From positions 1-35,631 of the forward strand of contig NZ_RZQL01000036.1 of assembly GCF_003997935.1 (NCBI RefSeq): a stretch of 35,631 nt of DNA, read 5' to 3'. The stretch's first letter is position 1, and each line of letters begins with the position of its first letter. The stretch comes from Mesorhizobium sp. M7A.F.Ca.US.006.01.1.1 (lineage in GTDB: Bacteria; Pseudomonadota; Alphaproteobacteria; Rhizobiales; Rhizobiaceae). Shown here piece by piece: positions 16,432 to 24,676 of the stretch. The position numbers and the translations under genes are program-made. Under the pieces are notes generated by a model that was not told the origin of the DNA, ran no database searches, and worked only from the letters and a program-made list of their open reading frames with translations.

Positions 16432-18873
16432 ATGGAATTGAAGACACAGCCCGGTTCACAAAGTTCCAAGCGCTTCCTGCGCGCAGGCCTGCTGATCGCT
16501 TGCACCGGGTTTTTCTCCTGGGTGCTTCTGGGTGTCTACCGAGGCTTCATCATCGATCCCCAATCGACGCTCCAGGGTCGCTTGGCCTCCGTCCCCAGCG
16601 GAATAGTGTCAAGCTACCACGATCTTATTTTCATTTCGTCGCTGACGGCAGCAGCCCTGCTCCTGCTTTTCCTGGCAAAGGCCAACCGCCTCTTCGGCGT
16701 CGTCGTGGTCATCACTTTCTATCTCGCCATCCTGATTTCGCTATGTTGGGGGTTTGCCAACATCAATCTCGTCAAAATGCTGAGCGAGCCGTTCACTTTC
16801 CAGTGGTTGGTCTATGGCGACTTCCTGCAGAATGCCGACGCCAAGAACGCCATAGGTGACGCGCTCAACCCAAGGGATTTCGCATTCTCGTCGTTGTCCA
16901 TAGTTCTGGCGCTGCTCTTGGGCTACGCGACGGCAGGGCTGTGTCTGCGGCTGGCGGGAACTGCTCGAGCGGTATTGCTGGGGGCGCTTGTCCTTTGCGT
17001 CGGTGCTGGACTGGTTGGCACCGGATACCATGTTCGGGCGGCGGCCCTGCCAGAGGCAAAGGTTGCGAACCCTATCGTGTACTTTGTCGAATCGGCCCTG
17101 TTCAGTCCGACCCCCCTCGTTTTCGCCGCGAATGTCGGGGTGGACGTTGACGTCGCCAGCGTTGGGGAACGTCCGGCGGAGACGTCCAGCTTCAAGGTGC
17201 AATCACCAAATCCGATAAAGAACGTGCTGGTTTTCATGATGGAATCGGTGCCATCCCGATACGTCGAGACGTTTGGTGGAAAGTATCCTGTTACACCAAA
17301 CATAAAGAATTACTCAAATGACTCGATACGCTTCGACAATATATATGCGCATACTCCCTCTACAAACTATTCGATATTTTCGCTGTTCAGCTCGATGTAC
17401 AATGACATATCCTACTATGGGATGACCGCGAGCCATCCGGATCTGCCGCTGAGTTCAATCTCCAACACTCTGACCGCAAGCGGCTTTCGCACCGGATTTT
17501 TCTGGAGTGCGGATTCACGGTTCCAGCGCGTTGATGAGTTTCTGCTCAACAAGGGGCTTGATGTCATTCAGGACTACCGCGGGCAGAAATGCGATATTCC
17601 CACATTCAAGCTCAGCTCCAAGGAATGGAAGAATTTCGACTACAACAGCGATCTCTGTACGGCTCAGTCTGTAATCAACTGGGTGAATGAGGATGCCGAA
17701 AATCCCTTCTTCGCGGTGATGTTTACGGCGATGACCCACTACCCCTATCTCATCGACAGCCCGCTGTTTACGGCGATGAAAGAGACCCCCCACCTCTCTG
17801 ATGGCTCGAAAGTTCACTATTCAGATGACGAGAAGTTCAACGCCTATCTCAACGCGCTGAAGGTCGGTGACCAGGCGCTGGGACAGATCCTCGATTCACT
17901 CAAGCAGTCCGGCAAACTCGATTCGACGCTTGTGGTCATACTCGGCGACCACGGCGAAGCGTTTGGAGAGCATGGGAACTACGTCCATGCCAGTGCTCTC
18001 TACGAAGAAAATATCCATATCCCGCTTATCATGATCAACAAGCAGCTTTTTCATGATGCCGTCGCACATTCTATCGGTGGCATTATCGACATAGCCCCGA
18101 CCATCCTCGATATACTCGGCCTTCCGCTTCCAAAATCCTGGCAGGGTCACAGCTTGTTCAGCGAGCAGCGGCCGAACAAGACATTCTTCTTCATTCCCTG
18201 GAGCGGTTTCCAATTCGGCTACCGAGAAGATGATCGAAAGGTCATCTTCAACGCGACCACCGGCAGCATCGAGGCGTATGACCTCAAGACGGATCCTACG
18301 GAAAAGGTCAACCTCATCAAGGCCGGCACCGGCGATCGCACCGCCATCCTGCAGCCGATCGCCGGATGGGTACAGTCGCAGAAGCGCCGCGTTGCCAATA
18401 TGGTCGCTGTTGCGGCGAAAGACGCGGCGCGTTGCAGCATTGCCAGCCTCGAGATCGACGCGGCCGGCACCAGCTTCGAAGGTTCCCCACGGCTCGACGT
18501 GCTTGTCGACGGAAAGCCGGTTGGACAGGCGGACGTCCTGGGGACGGAAAGCACGGCGATCACAGCAGAATCGATCGTCGCGGAGTTGAAGGCAGCGTCC
18601 GCTCATACCGTACCATTTCGCTTCAATCTAAGCGGCGTGCCCAATCCGCGGAAAATCGAACTCCGCTATGCCAACGACCTCTGGGCGGGACAGGGCAAGG
18701 CTGGCGATCGCAACCTGTTCGTCAAGAATATCAAGATAGACGGCCGAGTGGTGCCGAAGAGCAAGCTGCATGTCGACAACAAGACTGTAGGGTTCATCGA
18801 TGACAGCGGGACCAGCATGTTCAACAGCGGCTCGCTGTGGGTCAGCGGTCCATTTGTCGAGGGGTGCATATAG
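16432..18873 (+). CDS. LTA synthase family sulfatase-fold transferase with C-terminal CBM36/60-like domain
   Basis: The 813-residue protein has about five membrane segments (18-38, 62-82, 87-108, 151-172, 179-199), then a periplasmic alkaline-phosphatase/sulfatase-fold domain (about 262-640) as in LtaS and OpgB. Visible active-site features are Glu271 (MMES), probable nucleophile Thr311 (HTPSTNYS), His436 (MTHYPY), and DHG at 506-508 with His514 (GDHGEAFGEHG). Such enzymes move phosphoglycerol or phosphoethanolamine from phospholipids to a glycan. Residues about 668-775 look like a CBM36/60 module: PRLDVLVDGKPVG, then a beta-rich stretch with LRYANDLW and GDRNLFVKNIKIDG, the ND...DRNL pattern of calcium-dependent xylan-binding modules. 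I infer that it decorates the polymer made by the upstream synthase. The start has GGAACGG eleven bases upstream; 210 non-coding bases separate it from the synthase. Confidence 0.82.
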   Translation: MELKTQPGSQSSKRFLRAGLLIACTGFFSWVLLGVYRGFIIDPQSTLQGRLASVPSGIVSSYHDLIFISSLTAAALLLLFLAKANRLFGVVVVITFYLAILISLCWGFANINLVKMLSEPFTFQWLVYGDFLQNADAKNAIGDALNPRDFAFSSLSIVLALLLGYATAGLCLRLAGTARAVLLGALVLCVGAGLVGTGYHVRAAALPEAKVANPIVYFVESALFSPTPLVFAANVGVDVDVASVGERPAETSSFKVQSPNPIKNVLVFMMESVPSRYVETFGGKYPVTPNIKNYSNDSIRFDNIYAHTPSTNYSIFSLFSSMYNDISYYGMTASHPDLPLSSISNTLTASGFRTGFFWSADSRFQRVDEFLLNKGLDVIQDYRGQKCDIPTFKLSSKEWKNFDYNSDLCTAQSVINWVNEDAENPFFAVMFTAMTHYPYLIDSPLFTAMKETPHLSDGSKVHYSDDEKFNAYLNALKVGDQALGQILDSLKQSGKLDSTLVVILGDHGEAFGEHGNYVHASALYEENIHIPLIMINKQLFHDAVAHSIGGIIDIAPTILDILGLPLPKSWQGHSLFSEQRPNKTFFFIPWSGFQFGYREDDRKVIFNATTGSIEAYDLKTDPTEKVNLIKAGTGDRTAILQPIAGWVQSQKRRVANMVAVAAKDAARCSIASLEIDAAGTSFEGSPRLDVLVDGKPVGQADVLGTESTAITAESIVAELKAASAHTVPFRFNLSGVPNPRKIELRYANDLWAGQGKAGDRNLFVKNIKIDGRVVPKSKLHVDNKTVGFIDDSGTSMFNSGSLWVSGPFVEGCI

Positions 18874-19318
18874 CGGCATCGGCACCCTGAAGCGGGCCGC
18901 CGCATCCAGCCACTTCCGGCGATAAGGATCGCTAGCCCTTTTTGTCGGCTGGAGAGAGCCTGGGGCAGTCGGCCCTGCCGGCGCCGGTTGCGGCGCTGAG
19001 CGTTTTATACGTCGCAACATCCCTGACAGCCGGAGCACCGGCTTCTGTTTGCCGCAGGCGCGAGTGGGTCGCGTATGCCGATGTGCCGTTTGGCAAGGCT
19101 CCGTCTGCCAGCCGATCCGACAACCGAATTTCCTTCAAATTCGAGCGAAGAGTGAAAGGCTGCGTTCATTATGACGTTTGCACGAATTTTAATAAGTCTC
19201 TTCTAATATGACGGGACGATGTGAATGGAAAACGGCCACCCACGAGCGATTAGAAGCGACGGATTCGAAGTATATCTTTGCTTTCAATCACGTTACATTA
19301 CAGGGCAGGGAGCAGACG
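18874..19318 (+). other. intergenic region between the LTA-synthase-like gene and lipoprotein 1
   Basis: This 445-base stretch has no convincing gene. A TTG-started frame at 18942-19211 has no ribosome-binding site and no recognisable protein. The 3' third is AT-rich and holds a promoter-like element (19184-19228) shared with the upstream region of lipoprotein 2. Confidence 0.5.
19184..19228 (+). promoter_or_regulatory. conserved upstream element of lipoprotein 1
   Basis: This AT-rich segment carries TTTAATAA, then TCTAATAT-x-ACG, then GATGTG and TGG in that order, and ends 90 bases before the lipoprotein start. The same blocks in the same order occur at 23096-23144, 82 bases before the paralogous lipoprotein 2. 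The shared upstream DNA points to duplication of gene plus promoter, and probably to co-regulation. Confidence 0.55.
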
Positions 19319-19729
19319 ATGAGAAAGTTTATGGACAATCTGACCGGCAGAAAATATGCCTATGCTGTTGCTGCAATCGCATTGGCCTCGATGGTGTCAG
19401 GCTGCCAGACGATGGACACGACCAAGACCAGCTCAATCAACGGACGGATCGTTGATCAAGGTTTTGGCAAGAAGGTCCAGCACGTCAGGAAGCTCGATCG
19501 CGCCGGAAAGAAGGTTCTTTACCGCAGGCCGCTCACACAGACGACCATGGTAACGCGTACCAGGCAGGAGGCCTATGCAGCCTTCGTGCGGCCGCAGCGG
19601 GTCGGCAGGCCGGCAACGGTGAAGGTCTCCTACAGCCCGGGCAATGGCGGCCCGTTCCTGGGTCATTCGCCCTGGATTTGCGGTCCGAGCGGCTTTGGCC
19701 AGCGCGCCAGCTGCCGTTCGCGTTACTAG
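19319..19729 (+). CDS. small lipoprotein 1 with PSGFGQ signature
   Basis: The 136-residue protein has a lipoprotein signal peptide with lipobox VSGC (Cys at about residue 29), so it should be lipidated and membrane anchored. Its middle is basic and shows no known domain. The C terminus reads SPWICGPSGFGQ, three residues, then Cys. Two paralogues in the window (23227-23643 and 26210-26407) share C-x-PSGFGQ-x3-C, so this is a local family that I do not recognise by name. The two conserved cysteines may form a disulphide loop. I chose the ATG at 19319 because AGGGAG precedes it at good spacing and the lipobox then sits correctly; the longer frame from 19208 would bury the signal peptide. It is convergent with the GtrB-like gene. 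Confidence 0.82.
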   Translation: MRKFMDNLTGRKYAYAVAAIALASMVSGCQTMDTTKTSSINGRIVDQGFGKKVQHVRKLDRAGKKVLYRRPLTQTTMVTRTRQEAYAAFVRPQRVGRPATVKVSYSPGNGGPFLGHSPWICGPSGFGQRASCRSRY

Positions 19730-19889
19730 ACTGGAACATCGGACCTGAAGTGGCGGCCGATTTGACCGCCGCCTGGTCTTCGCCGGGGGCGCCGTCGAGG
19801 GCGAGAGGTTTGGCGCGTTGCGCCTTGCCTCTTGCCCTCCGGGCGCCATCGGTCTGTTGGGCGGGAACCTTCAGGAAGTCCCGATCAGC

Positions 19890-20939
19890 TCATGATGGCC
19901 GGCTCAGGCGGAGCCAGCCGTCATTGTCACTGGGCGCCGGCTGTGGCCGCGCGACATAGGCCGATGCTCCATTCGCTTCGTGATAGACCCGTGCCAACAT
20001 TTCAGCCAGCACGCCCGACGTCACCATCTGCACCCCGGCGATGAGCAGGAAGAAGCCGGTGAACAGCATCGGGCGTGTTCCGATGTCCTCGGCGAAAAGC
20101 AGCTTCAGGCAAAGCAGGTAGGCAAGGATCAGCGAACCCAGCGCGCCAAGCACGATGCCGATGCCGCCGAAGAAGTGCCCGGGCCGTGTGCGATAGCGCA
20201 TGAAGAAATACATGAACACCAGATCGAGCACGACCCTGAAGGTACGCGAAATGCCGTATTTGGACTGGCCGTGGATGCGGGCATGGTGCGTCACCACTTC
20301 CTGCGCGATGCGTCTGGGGGTCGTCACCGTGGCCAGCCATGCCGGGATGAAGCGGTGCATCTCGCCATAGAGCTTGACGCTGCGGATCACGTTGCCGCGA
20401 TAGACCTTGAGGCTGCAGCCATAGTCCTTGAGGCGCACCCCGGTGACCCGCGCGATCAGCGCGTTGGCAATGCGCGAGGGGAGCCTGCGCATGAAAAATC
20501 CTTCCTGGCGATCCTTGCGCCAGCCCACCACCAGGTCGAGATCCTCGCTCAGCAGGCGGTAGACCATACGCGGAATGTCGTAGGGATCATTTTGCAGGTC
20601 GCCGTCGATGGTGGCGATGACGTCGCCGCGCGCTGCGTCGATGCCAGCCTGCATCGCGGCGGTTTGCTTGTAGTTGCGCACCAGCTCGACCGCATGCACA
20701 TGCGGGCCGTAATGCGCCGCCAGGCGCCTGATCTCGCTCACCGTCGCGTCGGTACTGCCGTCATCGACCAGCACGACCTCCCACGGCTGGCCGTAGCGTT
20801 CCATCGCCTGATGAATCCGTGCCAGCAGCGGTTCGACGTTTTCAGCCTCGTTGTACATGGGCACGACGATGGACAGTGTATGCTCCGGCATCACCGTGCC
20901 GTCAGGCAGTCCCGAAGCAGGGATGGGCAATATGCTCAT
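19890..20939 (-). CDS. GT2 polyprenyl-phosphate glycosyltransferase (GtrB/ArnC/DPM1-like)
   Basis: The 349-residue protein has an N-terminal GT2 domain with SIVVPMYNEAENVEPLL (23-39), VLVDDGSTD (57-64), the ATIDGDLQNDP block with DGD at 112-114, and GCSLKVYR. A C-terminal membrane part follows (VLDLVFMYFFMRY, then GIVLGALGSLILAYLLCLKLL, and a third segment). Such enzymes load a sugar onto undecaprenyl phosphate at the cytoplasmic face. The start is the ATG at 20939, which overlaps the stop of the flippase-like gene (ATGA); a longer frame to 21287 is a shadow of that gene. The enzyme and flippase form a classical GtrA/GtrB-like pair for attaching side sugars in the periplasm. The donor sugar is unknown; the polymerising partner is not adjacent. 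Confidence 0.88.
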   Translation of the reverse strand: MSILPIPASGLPDGTVMPEHTLSIVVPMYNEAENVEPLLARIHQAMERYGQPWEVVLVDDGSTDATVSEIRRLAAHYGPHVHAVELVRNYKQTAAMQAGIDAARGDVIATIDGDLQNDPYDIPRMVYRLLSEDLDLVVGWRKDRQEGFFMRRLPSRIANALIARVTGVRLKDYGCSLKVYRGNVIRSVKLYGEMHRFIPAWLATVTTPRRIAQEVVTHHARIHGQSKYGISRTFRVVLDLVFMYFFMRYRTRPGHFFGGIGIVLGALGSLILAYLLCLKLLFAEDIGTRPMLFTGFFLLIAGVQMVTSGVLAEMLARVYHEANGASAYVARPQPAPSDNDGWLRLSRPS

Positions 20940-21865
20940 AGGGATGGTTTCCTTGCAGGGCCGACGGCCGGGTTCCCCGGCAGTGTCGATTTCGAGGGAA
21001 ACAGCCAGGCGATCGCACCCGTGGCGATTGCCGAGCAGAAGATGAACAGATGCAGTGCCAGCGCCGCCTGAAGGCCGCTCTTCATGGCAATGCCGGAGGT
21101 GAGCAGCGCCGCCGCTGCACCCGCCTCGTAGGTGCCGAAGCCGGCGACGCCTTGCACCGGCAGTATGGCGGCGCCTTCGGCCCCGACGACGCCTGGAAAG
21201 GCGGTCGAAAAGGATGTTCCCAGCAGCATCGCCAGCAACCATCCCTGTACAGTGAGCTTCAGCGACCAATTGGCGATCGTCCACCACCAGCCATAGCGCG
21301 ATCGGCCGGTCGCTTCGGTGAAGACATCGCGCAGCCTGCCGAGTTTCGCCACGATCTTGCCGCGGCCTGCCCAGTCATGCGGCGCACGCGCCCAGCGCGG
21401 CAGATACCAGGCGGCGGCGATCAAGGCGGTCACGCCAGCGACCCTTATCGACGGATGCAGGCCCGGCCACACCGCCAGGGCCAGCACGCCGACGACGAAG
21501 GCATCCTGCAGCCTGAACCACAGCAGCGAGGCGCTGGCGCGCATGATCGGTATGCCGAAGACCTGGCGCAGGAGCAAGGGAAAGGCCGTCTCGCCGCCGC
21601 GGAAGGGTACGACGTTGATCATTGCATTGTGGATCAGAATGATCCGCAGGCAGGCACCGAAACGGCCATGCACCTCGTCGCGGAACTCGTCGCAGACGCG
21701 CAGTGCGCGCAGCACGTAGGTGACGAACAGCGCAAGCGCCACGGCCGCGAAAGCGCCGGGCGTGATGCTCGCGAAAGCATCGCCAACCATCTTCCAGCGC
21801 GAGTCGCTGACGACCCACGCCAGCAGGGCCAGGCTCACGATTATTGAGGCAGCGCGTTTCAACAA
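20936..21865 (-). CDS. flippase-like membrane protein (lysylphosphatidylglycerol synthase TM family)
   Basis: The 309-residue integral membrane protein has about eight hydrophobic segments in the UPF0104/LPG-synthase-TM pattern: LRALRVCDEF near 55, INVVPFRGGETAFPLLLRQVFG (about 84-105), the central arginine-rich loop, and the C-terminal GAEGAAILPVQGVAGFGTYE block. It lacks the catalytic MprF domain. Relatives next to DPM1-like glycosyltransferases are thought to flip lipid-linked sugars. It precedes and overlaps the glycosyltransferase by 4 bases (ATGA), so the two should be made together. A flipping role is inference from context and family. Confidence 0.83.
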   Translation of the reverse strand: MLKRAASIIVSLALLAWVVSDSRWKMVGDAFASITPGAFAAVALALFVTYVLRALRVCDEFRDEVHGRFGACLRIILIHNAMINVVPFRGGETAFPLLLRQVFGIPIMRASASLLWFRLQDAFVVGVLALAVWPGLHPSIRVAGVTALIAAAWYLPRWARAPHDWAGRGKIVAKLGRLRDVFTEATGRSRYGWWWTIANWSLKLTVQGWLLAMLLGTSFSTAFPGVVGAEGAAILPVQGVAGFGTYEAGAAAALLTSGIAMKSGLQAALALHLFIFCSAIATGAIAWLFPSKSTLPGNPAVGPARKPSL

Positions 21866-22280
21866 TTCAACAATTCCTGCGCAGGCTTGCGCTATCGGAT
21901 TCCGTCGGCCGCGGCGTGCTGTATCTCAAAATCCACGGCATTGGTAGCGGCCCAAGCCTTCCGATCGACCGCATTGGCTGGCATGCGAGCGCGCATCCGT
22001 GCAACTTCAGGCGGCCGCTGAACCTCCGGCTTTGGCCTGCTTTCCAACCCGCGACAACGGCCTCGGTTTCATCGATGGCTGCTGATTTATAGGTCGGCCG
22101 GCTGTCCGGATCCACAGGCCCGATGCGCAATCGCGGTGTTGCCGTCTTGATGGACAATGCGCTGTCGCGAATAGTTGTTGCCCGCATGCTTTGCGGCGGT
22201 TGACACCGCCGTTCTCACGACTGTTAAATGGTTCGCGTGGCCGTCAAAGTGCTGACGCAGCCGCCTTGGACTAAATAAAC
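21866..22280. promoter_or_regulatory. divergent flippase / DUF995 copy B intergenic region
   Basis: These 415 bases separate the flippase-glycosyltransferase pair from the second DUF995 gene and must hold both promoters. A 106-codon minus-strand frame (21867-22187) has no ribosome-binding site or recognisable protein and is probably accidental. I see no clear operator or promoter consensus. Confidence 0.4.
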
Positions 22281-22889
22281 ATGCGAGTGCCAACTATGCC
22301 GACAGCTTTGATCAGATCGCTGCCGCTTGATGTCGGCCGTCGGCATCGCAAGGGGCCTCGTCCATGTGCAAGTTTCAAGCAACTTGTGCTGCTCCTGGCT
22401 CTCTGCGGCCAGGTGGCTGTTTCGGGAACGGCGCAAGCGGCCGCCGCCAAAGACAAAAACACCGCGGAAGCCGGTACCGCCGCTGTTCCGACTGCTTACG
22501 AACTACAGCTTCTGTATGCCGGCCGCACATGGATATGGAAGGACGGAGCAGCTTATTTCGCGCGGGACGATCGACACCTCAGGGCCTGGACGTCCGGGCA
22601 GGACACGGCAACCGTCGCGGAGGGCAGATGGCTGGTGACCAAGGACGGCAAGATGTGCATGGAGCTCGCCTGGCGATCGAAGAGCTACACCGGCGAGCCG
22701 CACCGCACCTGCTACAGCCATCGCATTCAGGGCCGGAACATCGAGCAGCGCAAGGATCCGGACGGGGAATGGTACGGTTTCAAGCGATCTCCCGAGGATC
22801 CTTCCGACGAATACAAGAAATTCGAAGCAGGCGACACCAAGGGCGCGCAGTTCGAAGAGACCCGCAAGCTGGTCGATGCCAAGAAGTAG
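22281..22889 (+). CDS. DUF995 family secreted protein (copy B)
   Basis: The 202-residue product has a long basic N-terminal region, a hydrophobic segment (QLVLLLALCGQVAVSG, about 35-50) and a likely signal-peptidase site after AQA. The secreted part carries the DUF995 features RTWIWKDGAAYFA, AWTS, GRWLVTKDGKMC, CYSHR and QRKDPDGEWYGFK, followed by a charged helical tail. It is a diverged paralogue of the protein at 12085-12606. The true start is uncertain: ATGs at 22281 and 22296 both lack a strong ribosome-binding site, and the n-region is long for a signal peptide. It lies inside the glycan locus and is followed on the same strand by lipoprotein 2. The function is unknown. Confidence 0.8.
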   Translation: MRVPTMPTALIRSLPLDVGRRHRKGPRPCASFKQLVLLLALCGQVAVSGTAQAAAAKDKNTAEAGTAAVPTAYELQLLYAGRTWIWKDGAAYFARDDRHLRAWTSGQDTATVAEGRWLVTKDGKMCMELAWRSKSYTGEPHRTCYSHRIQGRNIEQRKDPDGEWYGFKRSPEDPSDEYKKFEAGDTKGAQFEETRKLVDAKK

Positions 22890-23226
22890 GTCATGCTTCC
22901 AGCCGCGCTGAGATAGTGGCCTGGCTGTTCTTGCCGTGCGCCTGTCGCGGAACCCGCGAATCGCTTATGGTGAAGCCTTAAGCGGCTCGGCAGGCGCGGT
23001 CGGCGCGCCGATCACATCTGGTCGCATTCAGCATCTAGTCGCATTCAATTGCATCAGCCAGACGACAAGACGATGGCCTGCCATACGATTTTGATGAAAT
23101 TTAATAATTAGTGATATCTAATATAACGTATGATGTGCGAGTGGTCACTCATGCGGCGTGAAAGCGGCCCAAGTATAGTATGTCGCAACGCGCCCTTGGC
23201 TTATACTTGATAGCAGGGGACAGAGG
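22890..23226 (+). promoter_or_regulatory. intergenic region before lipoprotein 2
   Basis: This 337-base stretch has no gene. Its 3' half is AT-rich and contains the element at 23096-23144 that is shared with lipoprotein 1. A second AT-rich segment (TTATACTTGATAG, near 23200-23212) lies just before the ribosome-binding site and may be promoter material. Confidence 0.45.
23096..23144 (+). promoter_or_regulatory. conserved upstream element of lipoprotein 2
   Basis: It carries TTTAATAA, TCTAATAT-x-ACG, GATGTG and a final TGG in the same order and at nearly the same distance from the gene as the element at 19184-19228. AGTATA also follows in both upstream regions. I take it as a duplicated promoter or regulator site. 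Confidence 0.55.
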
Positions 23227-23643
23227 ATGAGAAATTCCGCGAGCGTATTTCGCTCAAGCAAAAATGTCGTATCTATTGCCGCGGCCGTGGCGCTGAGCTC
23301 TATGGTTGCAGGTTGTCAAGGTATGGACGCAACTGAAACCGGTTCGGTCCTTATCAGGCCCATGGTCCACCCGGTCCGCAGTCAGCCCGCGGTCCAGCCC
23401 GTGCAGGCCAGATTTCTCGTTCGCTCACTCCGGGCCGATCTTCCGATCCAGATGACAAGCACAATAGGGACTGAAAGTGGCTACGCCTTTGCACCGCCGC
23501 AACGGATCAAGGCCAGCACGCCGGCGCCGGTGAAAATCTCGTTCAATCCGGGCGATGGCAGTACGTTCTCGGGCGGCTCGCCTTATATCTGCAGCCCTAG
23601 CGGATTTGGCCAGCGCGCGAGCTGTCACCCCCGCTATCTCTGA
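23227..23643 (+). CDS. small lipoprotein 2 with PSGFGQ signature
   Basis: The 138-residue protein has a lipoprotein signal peptide with lipobox VAGC (Cys at about residue 30). The mature part is rich in proline, valine and arginine. The C-terminal segment VKISFNPGDGSTFSGG then [12 protein letters not shown], three residues and Cys closely matches lipoprotein 1 (VKVSYSPGNGGPF, SPWICGPSGFGQ). GGGGA precedes the ATG at good spacing. The last 47 bases overlap the 3' end of the convergent GalE-like gene. A hairpin followed by TTT just after the stop could terminate it. The function is unknown; a surface or periplasmic role in the glycan system is inferred only from location. Confidence 0.82.
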   Translation: MRNSASVFRSSKNVVSIAAAVALSSMVAGCQGMDATETGSVLIRPMVHPVRSQPAVQPVQARFLVRSLRADLPIQMTSTIGTESGYAFAPPQRIKASTPAPVKISFNPGDGSTFSGGSPYICSPSGFGQRASCHPRYL

Positions 23644-24676
23644 CCCGTCGAGAGACCACCGACGCTGCCGCCCTGGCTGGCGGCAGTTTCATTGGCTTGG
23701 TCTTCAGTCCGAAAAAGGGAGCGGCCGTCCTGACAATCGTGTCGATGTCTGAAAGCTCCGGCACAAAGCCAAGATGTTCGCGTGCGCTTCCCGGGTCGGC
23801 GTAGAGCTCCGCCGGATCTCCGGGGCGTCGGCTCCTGAACACTGCCGGAACCGGCCTCGACGTCATTCGGCCGACCGCCTTGACAATCTCCTTGATGGAG
23901 ACGCCCCGCCCGGTGCCGAGATTGACCGCAAGGCTTCGCCCGCCACCCTCGAGATGCATGAGCGCTTTCAGGTGGGCACGGGCCAGATCTGTGACGTGGA
24001 TATAATCCCTTACGCAGGTGCCGTCCGACGTGTCGTAGTCAGTGCCGAAAACCTCGATCGCGTCGATGATGCCCGATGCGGCCATGAGCACCCTGGGAAC
24101 CAGATGGGTTTCCGGCGAATGCCACTCACCGAGCTCGCCGTCGGGATCGGCGCCACAAGCGTTGAAATAGCGCAGGATCGCAAATTTCATTCCATACGCG
24201 GATGCATAGTCGCCGATGATCTGTTCACCCATCAGCTTGGAGCGCCCATAGGGGCTGATCGGATTTTGCGAGGAGGTCTCGCGAACCGGCAACGCTTCCG
24301 GCACGCCGTAGGTCGCACAACTGCTGGAGAAGATGATGTTTTTGATCGAACTCGCGCGTGCGGCATCGAGCACCGCGATGGTGCCTGTCACATTGGTCGA
24401 ATAATATTCGGCCGGCTCGCGAACGGACTCCCCGACATAGGCCAGCGCTGCAAAATGGATCACGGCCGTCGGCCGGTGCGTTTCCATCGCCCGCCGCAGT
24501 GCATCCCGATCCCGGATATCGCCGACGACAAGCGGCCCCCAGCCGACGGATCTCTCATTGCCGCGGCTCAGATTGTCGAAAACCACCGGCATGTAGCCGG
24601 CGGCGGCCAGCTGCTTGCAGGTGTGGCTGCCGATGAAACCGGCTCCACCCGTCACCAGGACTGCCGGCCGGCTCAT
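23597..24676 (-). CDS. galE: UDP-sugar 4-epimerase, GalE family (possibly UDP-xylose 4-epimerase)
   Basis: The 359-residue extended SDR has the NAD-binding [10 protein letters not shown] (9-18), the serine cluster FSSSCATYG (about 116-124), catalytic Tyr143 and Lys147 in SPYGRSK, and [18 protein letters not shown], all typical of GalE. GalE interconverts UDP-glucose and UDP-galactose. However, the gene overlaps the stop of a UDP-glucuronate decarboxylase gene by ATGA. From memory, Sinorhizobium has a linked UDP-xylose synthase and GalE-like UDP-xylose 4-epimerase, so UDP-xylose/UDP-arabinose interconversion is a serious alternative. The last 25 or so residues (Arg/Ser-rich) extend beyond the normal family end and overlap lipoprotein 2. 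Confidence 0.85.
   Translation of the reverse strand: MSRPAVLVTGGAGFIGSHTCKQLAAAGYMPVVFDNLSRGNERSVGWGPLVVGDIRDRDALRRAMETHRPTAVIHFAALAYVGESVREPAEYYSTNVTGTIAVLDAARASSIKNIIFSSSCATYGVPEALPVRETSSQNPISPYGRSKLMGEQIIGDYASAYGMKFAILRYFNACGADPDGELGEWHSPETHLVPRVLMAASGIIDAIEVFGTDYDTSDGTCVRDYIHVTDLARAHLKALMHLEGGGRSLAVNLGTGRGVSIKEIVKAVGRMTSRPVPAVFRSRRPGDPAELYADPGSAREHLGFVPELSDIDTIVRTAAPFFGLKTKPMKLPPARAAASVVSRRVRDSGGDSSRAGQIR
23665..23690 (+). terminator. hairpin terminator candidate after lipoprotein 2, inside the galE-like 3' end
   Basis: CTGCCGCC (23665-23672), a six-base loop and GGCGGCAG (23679-23686) form a perfect 8-bp GC-rich stem followed by TTTC. It begins 21 bases after the lipoprotein stop. It lies within the C-terminal codons of the convergent epimerase gene, so the same bases serve both. 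Confidence 0.5.

Noticed and set aside
18942..19211. 89-codon TTG-started frame between the LTA-synthase-like gene and lipoprotein 1
   Set aside because: It has no ribosome-binding site and no recognisable protein, and it runs into the AT-rich promoter element.
20940..21287. N-terminal extension of the GtrB-like glycosyltransferase
   Set aside because: The extra 116 residues are arginine-rich shadow of the flippase-like gene; the ATG at 20939 overlaps that gene's stop and gives the normal length.
21867..22187. 106-codon minus-strand frame between the flippase and DUF995 copy B
   Set aside because: No ribosome-binding site, no signal or domain, and weak codon bias.
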